Source: an uncultured Opitutia bacterium (lineage in GTDB: Bacteria > Verrucomicrobiota > Verrucomicrobiia > Opitutales > UBA953). From it: 9,317 bases of DNA. The translations under genes were made by a program, and so were the position numbers. Where the stretch lies: positions 1-9,317 of the forward strand of contig CALEEU010000099.1 of assembly GCA_937875975.1 (NCBI GenBank), given 5' to 3'. Below, one piece after another: positions 7,519-9,317 of the stretch; position 1 is the first letter of the stretch; each line of letters starts with the position of its first letter. A model generated the notes under the pieces. It did no database searches and was not told the DNA's origin. It was given only the letters and a program-made list of their open reading frames with translations.

Positions 7519-8379
7519 TTAACCGGCGAATTTATTGGCGAGGGCGGCGAACAGCAGCGCGTACAGTCCGCACACGCAGAGGCAGGGGATCACGATGAGC
7601 GAGATGACAATCTTCCACCACTCAATCCGGTGGACCTGCGAGTGCGCGATGATGGCTGCGACGAGCTGCCACGGCATGACGACGTAGTTAACGCAAGGGA
7701 TGAAGGCGAAAGGCATGAAGGCCCCGTAAGCATAGGCGTTAGCACGATAGGTTTGCGCAAAACTGCCAGCGGGCTTCCAAGGCAAGAGCAACACATGCGT
7801 GAAGGCGGCGCCGATGAAGTTGAATAAAGGCACGAACAAGAAGAAGACGGCCAGCGCCGCGGAGATCACCAAGGCGGCCGCGAAGAAGCCGACGTCGTTG
7901 ATCCAGATCATGAAGGCGTCATTCCGGCCGCCCTGCCCCTTGGCGGCCAAGGCCATGAAGCCGAAGAGCGCGCCATACAGGATGCTGCCGCAGAGCCAGG
8001 CCGGCAGCAGCGACCAGTAGGTGAAAGAGATCGGGCGCGCGTAGCCGCCGTCGCGCAGGTTCGCGAAGGTACGTACCGGATCGAGCGCGACTTCCTTTAT
8101 GGTCGCGACATAGTTGGCGAAGGAACCGCCGCGCTCCCATGAGGGCATCGCCAGCGCCGAATCGTCTTTCGCACCGAAAGCAGACGCAGACGAGGGGGAC
8201 GGAGGCGGCACGCCGACGCCGCGGAACTCGGCCCAATCGCCGAGCGGCGTCCAGGCCGGCAGGCCGTCGCGCCAGGCGAGGTCGGAGGCGAGGAAGCGAC
8301 CCGATTGCAGGCCGGCGATGATTTCTTCGGGGGCGAAGATTCCGAGCTGGGTAGAATTCCGGGCGACGTGAATCTGCAT
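7519..8379 (-). CDS. GYF_2 domain plus multi-pass membrane protein (GYF-A)
   Basis: The first gene of the minus-strand operon encodes 286 residues. A GYF_2/DUF4339-type domain (1-54, with W36, GLPAWTPLGDW and EEIIAGL) is followed by a Pro/Ser linker (55-78), then a hydrophobic region with about five membrane segments near 117-147, 160-184, 185-201, 217-248 and 256-280. The element PSWERGGSF (79-87) has a counterpart, PWEQGKSLSSF, in GYF-B, marking the start of the membrane domain in both. That domain looks Yip1-like, which is an inference from its hydrophobic profile. No Shine-Dalgarno is visible before the ATG. The 5' region contains a small inverted repeat and a GC-rich hairpin. The GYF domain probably recruits a partner protein at the membrane, but which one cannot be read from the sequence. 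Confidence 0.84.
   Translation of the reverse strand: MQIHVARNSTQLGIFAPEEIIAGLQSGRFLASDLAWRDGLPAWTPLGDWAEFRGVGVPPPSPSSASAFGAKDDSALAMPSWERGGSFANYVATIKEVALDPVRTFANLRDGGYARPISFTYWSLLPAWLCGSILYGALFGFMALAAKGQGGRNDAFMIWINDVGFFAAALVISAALAVFFLFVPLFNFIGAAFTHVLLLPWKPAGSFAQTYRANAYAYGAFMPFAFIPCVNYVVMPWQLVAAIIAHSQVHRIEWWKIVISLIVIPCLCVCGLYALLFAALANKFAG
8200..8379. repeat. Direct repeat copy 2 encoding the GYF domain (GYF-A)
   Basis: Partner of the repeat at 7333-7512, covering the first ~60 codons of GYF-A. The two copies are in the same orientation, 867 bases apart start to start. They probably arose by tandem duplication of the gene and may be kept alike by gene conversion or selection. Confidence 0.85.
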
Positions 8380-8415
8380 AGCGTTGAGTAGTCGCTAGGC
8401 CAGCCTGCCGCAAAC

Positions 8416-8428
8416 CCAGAACATCTGG
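8416..8428. promoter_or_regulatory. Short palindrome upstream of the GYF operon
   Basis: CCAGA-ACA-TCTGG is a perfect 5-3-5 inverted repeat located 37 bases before the GYF-A start, in the only space available for that operon's promoter. It could be an operator for a dimeric repressor. A repeat this short can arise by chance, and I see no convincing -35/-10 pair nearby. Confidence 0.22.
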
Positions 8429-8436
8429 ATACGGTT

Positions 8437-8466
8437 AGCCCGCCTCCCCGAAAAGGGCGGCGGGCT
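8437..8466 (-). terminator. GC-rich hairpin downstream of tRNA-Arg
   Basis: AGCCCGCC (8437-8444) pairs perfectly with GGCGGGCT (8459-8466). After one mismatch there are three more GC pairs around a small A-rich loop. It begins 7 bases past the tRNA CCA end, where a tRNA terminator or processing signal would be expected. No U-tract follows on either strand, so it may act as a transcript-end structure or pause and not as a classical intrinsic terminator. Confidence 0.45.
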
Positions 8467-8476
8467 GGGAAAGTGG

Positions 8477-8552
8477 TGAGGAGGGCGGGACTCGAACCCG
8501 CGACCGGCGGCTTAGAAGGCTGCTGCTCTGAATCCAGCTGAGCTACCCCCTC
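8477..8552 (-). tRNA. tRNA-Arg (anticodon UCU)
   Basis: The minus strand folds into a 76-nucleotide cloverleaf: acceptor GAGGGGG/CCUCCUC with one G-U pair, D stem GCUC/GAGC, anticodon loop CUUCUAA with anticodon UCU at 8514-8516, 5-base variable loop, T arm GCGGG-UUCGAGU-CCCGC and discriminator A73. It reads AGA and probably AGG codons for arginine. The 3' CCA is encoded in the genome (8474-8476). The anticodon stem GCAGC/GCCGC contains an A29-C41 mismatch, which is unusual. All other stems are sound and the T loop is canonical, so I regard the gene as functional. It lies between folE2 and the GYF operon, all on the same strand. Confidence 0.96.
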
Positions 8553-8558
8553 ATGAAA

Positions 8559-8577
8559 GTGACCGTAGGACGGCCAC
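8559..8577 (-). terminator. Short terminator-like hairpin after folE2
   Basis: Read on the minus strand the RNA forms GUGGCCGU-CCU-ACGGUCAC, an 8-bp stem with one G-U pair, followed by UUUCAU. On the plus strand the same position is an A-C mismatch, so the structure fits minus-strand transcription better. It lies 25 bases past the folE2 stop and just before the tRNA. The U-run is short, so termination is probably partial. Confidence 0.42.
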
Positions 8578-8602
8578 CACGGATGGGCAAGCCGTCAGCA
8601 GG

Positions 8603-9316
8603 CTAGCAGATCAGGTCTCTGAAATTGCTGAAATCCGCCGAAAGACCGCTCGGCATGCCCTTATTGATGACCGAGACGGCATCGTGGGAGTGCAGGGACT
8701 CGAGGTGCGAGCAGGCGATGACGAAGTCGCGCACGCGCGCATCGGCGTCGAACTGCTCGTAGACGACGCGGGCGGCGTCCTCGACGAACTTGGAATAGGC
8801 GCCGTTGAGCTCGGCGAAGGCCTGCTCGTCCTCGCGCTTGACCATGACCTGGGTCTCGGTCTGGAGGCCCTTGACGCAGAGGTCCTTCATGTCCTCGACG
8901 AAGAGGGAGCGGCCGGGCGAGACTTCGGCGACCACGCGGGCCTTGGAGCGCTGTGAGTGCGGGATACCGTAGGCGGAACGCTCTTCGCGGGCGTGCTCGG
9001 TGAGCTCGGCGGAGCAAGGGCAGGCGGAGGAATAGACGAAGTCGAAGTGGACGTAGCGACGCTGGCGGTCGAGGTCGTCGATGGTGCCTTCGAGGACGGC
9101 CCGGTAATACTGCCAGCCCTCGAGTCCCGAACGCAGGGACTTCTGCATGATGGGATAGCGCAGCTCGACCATGAGGCGAGCGCGGCTGCAATCGAGGTCC
9201 TTCTTGTAGCGGAGGAGGATCTCCTCGAGGAGCTCATGCGAGAGCACGCGGTCCTTGAACTCGTAGAACGTCCGCATGATGCGGGACATGTTGATCCCCT
9301 TGCGGTCAGCCGCGAG
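8603..9316 (-). CDS. folE2: GTP cyclohydrolase I type IB (FolE2), 5' partial
   Basis: The enzyme converts GTP to 7,8-dihydroneopterin triphosphate, the first step of folate and also of queuosine precursor synthesis. The frame stays open past the ATG at 9287-9289 to the window edge and encodes ADRKGINMSR there, which matches the conserved FolE2 N-terminal region just before 'MSR'. That ATG is therefore internal, and the first few dozen residues lie outside. Numbered from it, visible family features are SSACPCS (87-93, with Cys90 and Cys92 near the active site), PHSQRSKARV (110-119), KREDEQAFAELNGAYSKFVE (151-170) and ESLHSHDAV (197-205). It ends in a TAG stop with a C-terminal cysteine. FolE2 is unrelated in sequence to the classic zinc enzyme FolE and can use other metals. 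In some bacteria it is induced by zinc shortage, but I see no Zur site because the promoter is outside the window. Confidence 0.93.
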   Translation of the reverse strand, partial: LAADRKGINMSRIMRTFYEFKDRVLSHELLEEILLRYKKDLDCSRARLMVELRYPIMQKSLRSGLEGWQYYRAVLEGTIDDLDRQRRYVHFDFVYSSACPCSAELTEHAREERSAYGIPHSQRSKARVVAEVSPGRSLFVEDMKDLCVKGLQTETQVMVKREDEQAFAELNGAYSKFVEDAARVVYEQFDADARVRDFVIACSHLESLHSHDAVSVINKGMPSGLSADFSNFRDLIC

Positions 9317-9317
9317 G

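Noticed and set aside
7423..7827. Plus-strand open frame of 134 codons across the GYF-A/GYF-B junction
   Set aside because: It is antisense to both paralogs, has no family features, and is a product of GC-rich codon bias.
9287..9289. ATG taken as the folE2 start
   Set aside because: Codons upstream to the window edge stay open and encode conserved FolE2 residues (RKGINMSR), so the start is outside the window.

Overview
This is a GC-rich, gene-dense bacterial chromosome segment. It holds eight protein genes, two of them cut by the window edges, and one tRNA. No gap without a gene exceeds about 100 bases. I see no insertion sequence, phage gene or CRISPR array. The AccB N-terminus, the GYF_2-type membrane proteins and the use of FolE2 would suit a member of the Planctomycetota-Verrucomicrobiota group, most likely Verrucomicrobiota. 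That placement rests on general resemblance only and has low confidence.

Plus strand, 1-5279: the C-terminal part of a large AsmA/TamB-like envelope protein is followed, after a 64-base gap, by a tight cluster of accB (biotin carboxyl carrier protein), accC (biotin carboxylase) and a prmB-like N5-glutamine methyltransferase. AccB and AccC together carry out the first half-reaction of acetyl-CoA carboxylase, the committed step of fatty acid synthesis. PrmB acts on ribosomal protein uL3, so its place behind accC is a genomic neighbourhood and not a shared pathway. An A+T-richer patch with a perfect 9-bp inverted repeat lies in the 3' end of the AsmA-like gene, and a weak promoter candidate sits between that gene and accB.

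Minus strand, 8379-5253: four genes separated by only 6, 3 and 1 bases form a clear operon. In transcription order they are two paralogous GYF_2-plus-membrane-domain proteins (GYF-A, GYF-B), a DUF2752 membrane protein, and a membrane-anchored non-specific DNA/RNA endonuclease with an intact DRGH active site. The first gene pair shares a roughly 180-base direct repeat encoding the GYF domain, while the membrane parts have diverged strongly. This operon is the part of the window whose joint function I cannot name. Its last gene overlaps the 3' end of prmB tail to tail by 27 bases.

Minus strand, 9317-8474: the 3' part of folE2 (type IB GTP cyclohydrolase I) enters from the right edge. It is followed by a short terminator-like hairpin, then a tRNA-Arg(UCU) gene with encoded CCA, then a GC-rich hairpin before the GYF operon. 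The tRNA has an A-C mismatch in its anticodon stem.
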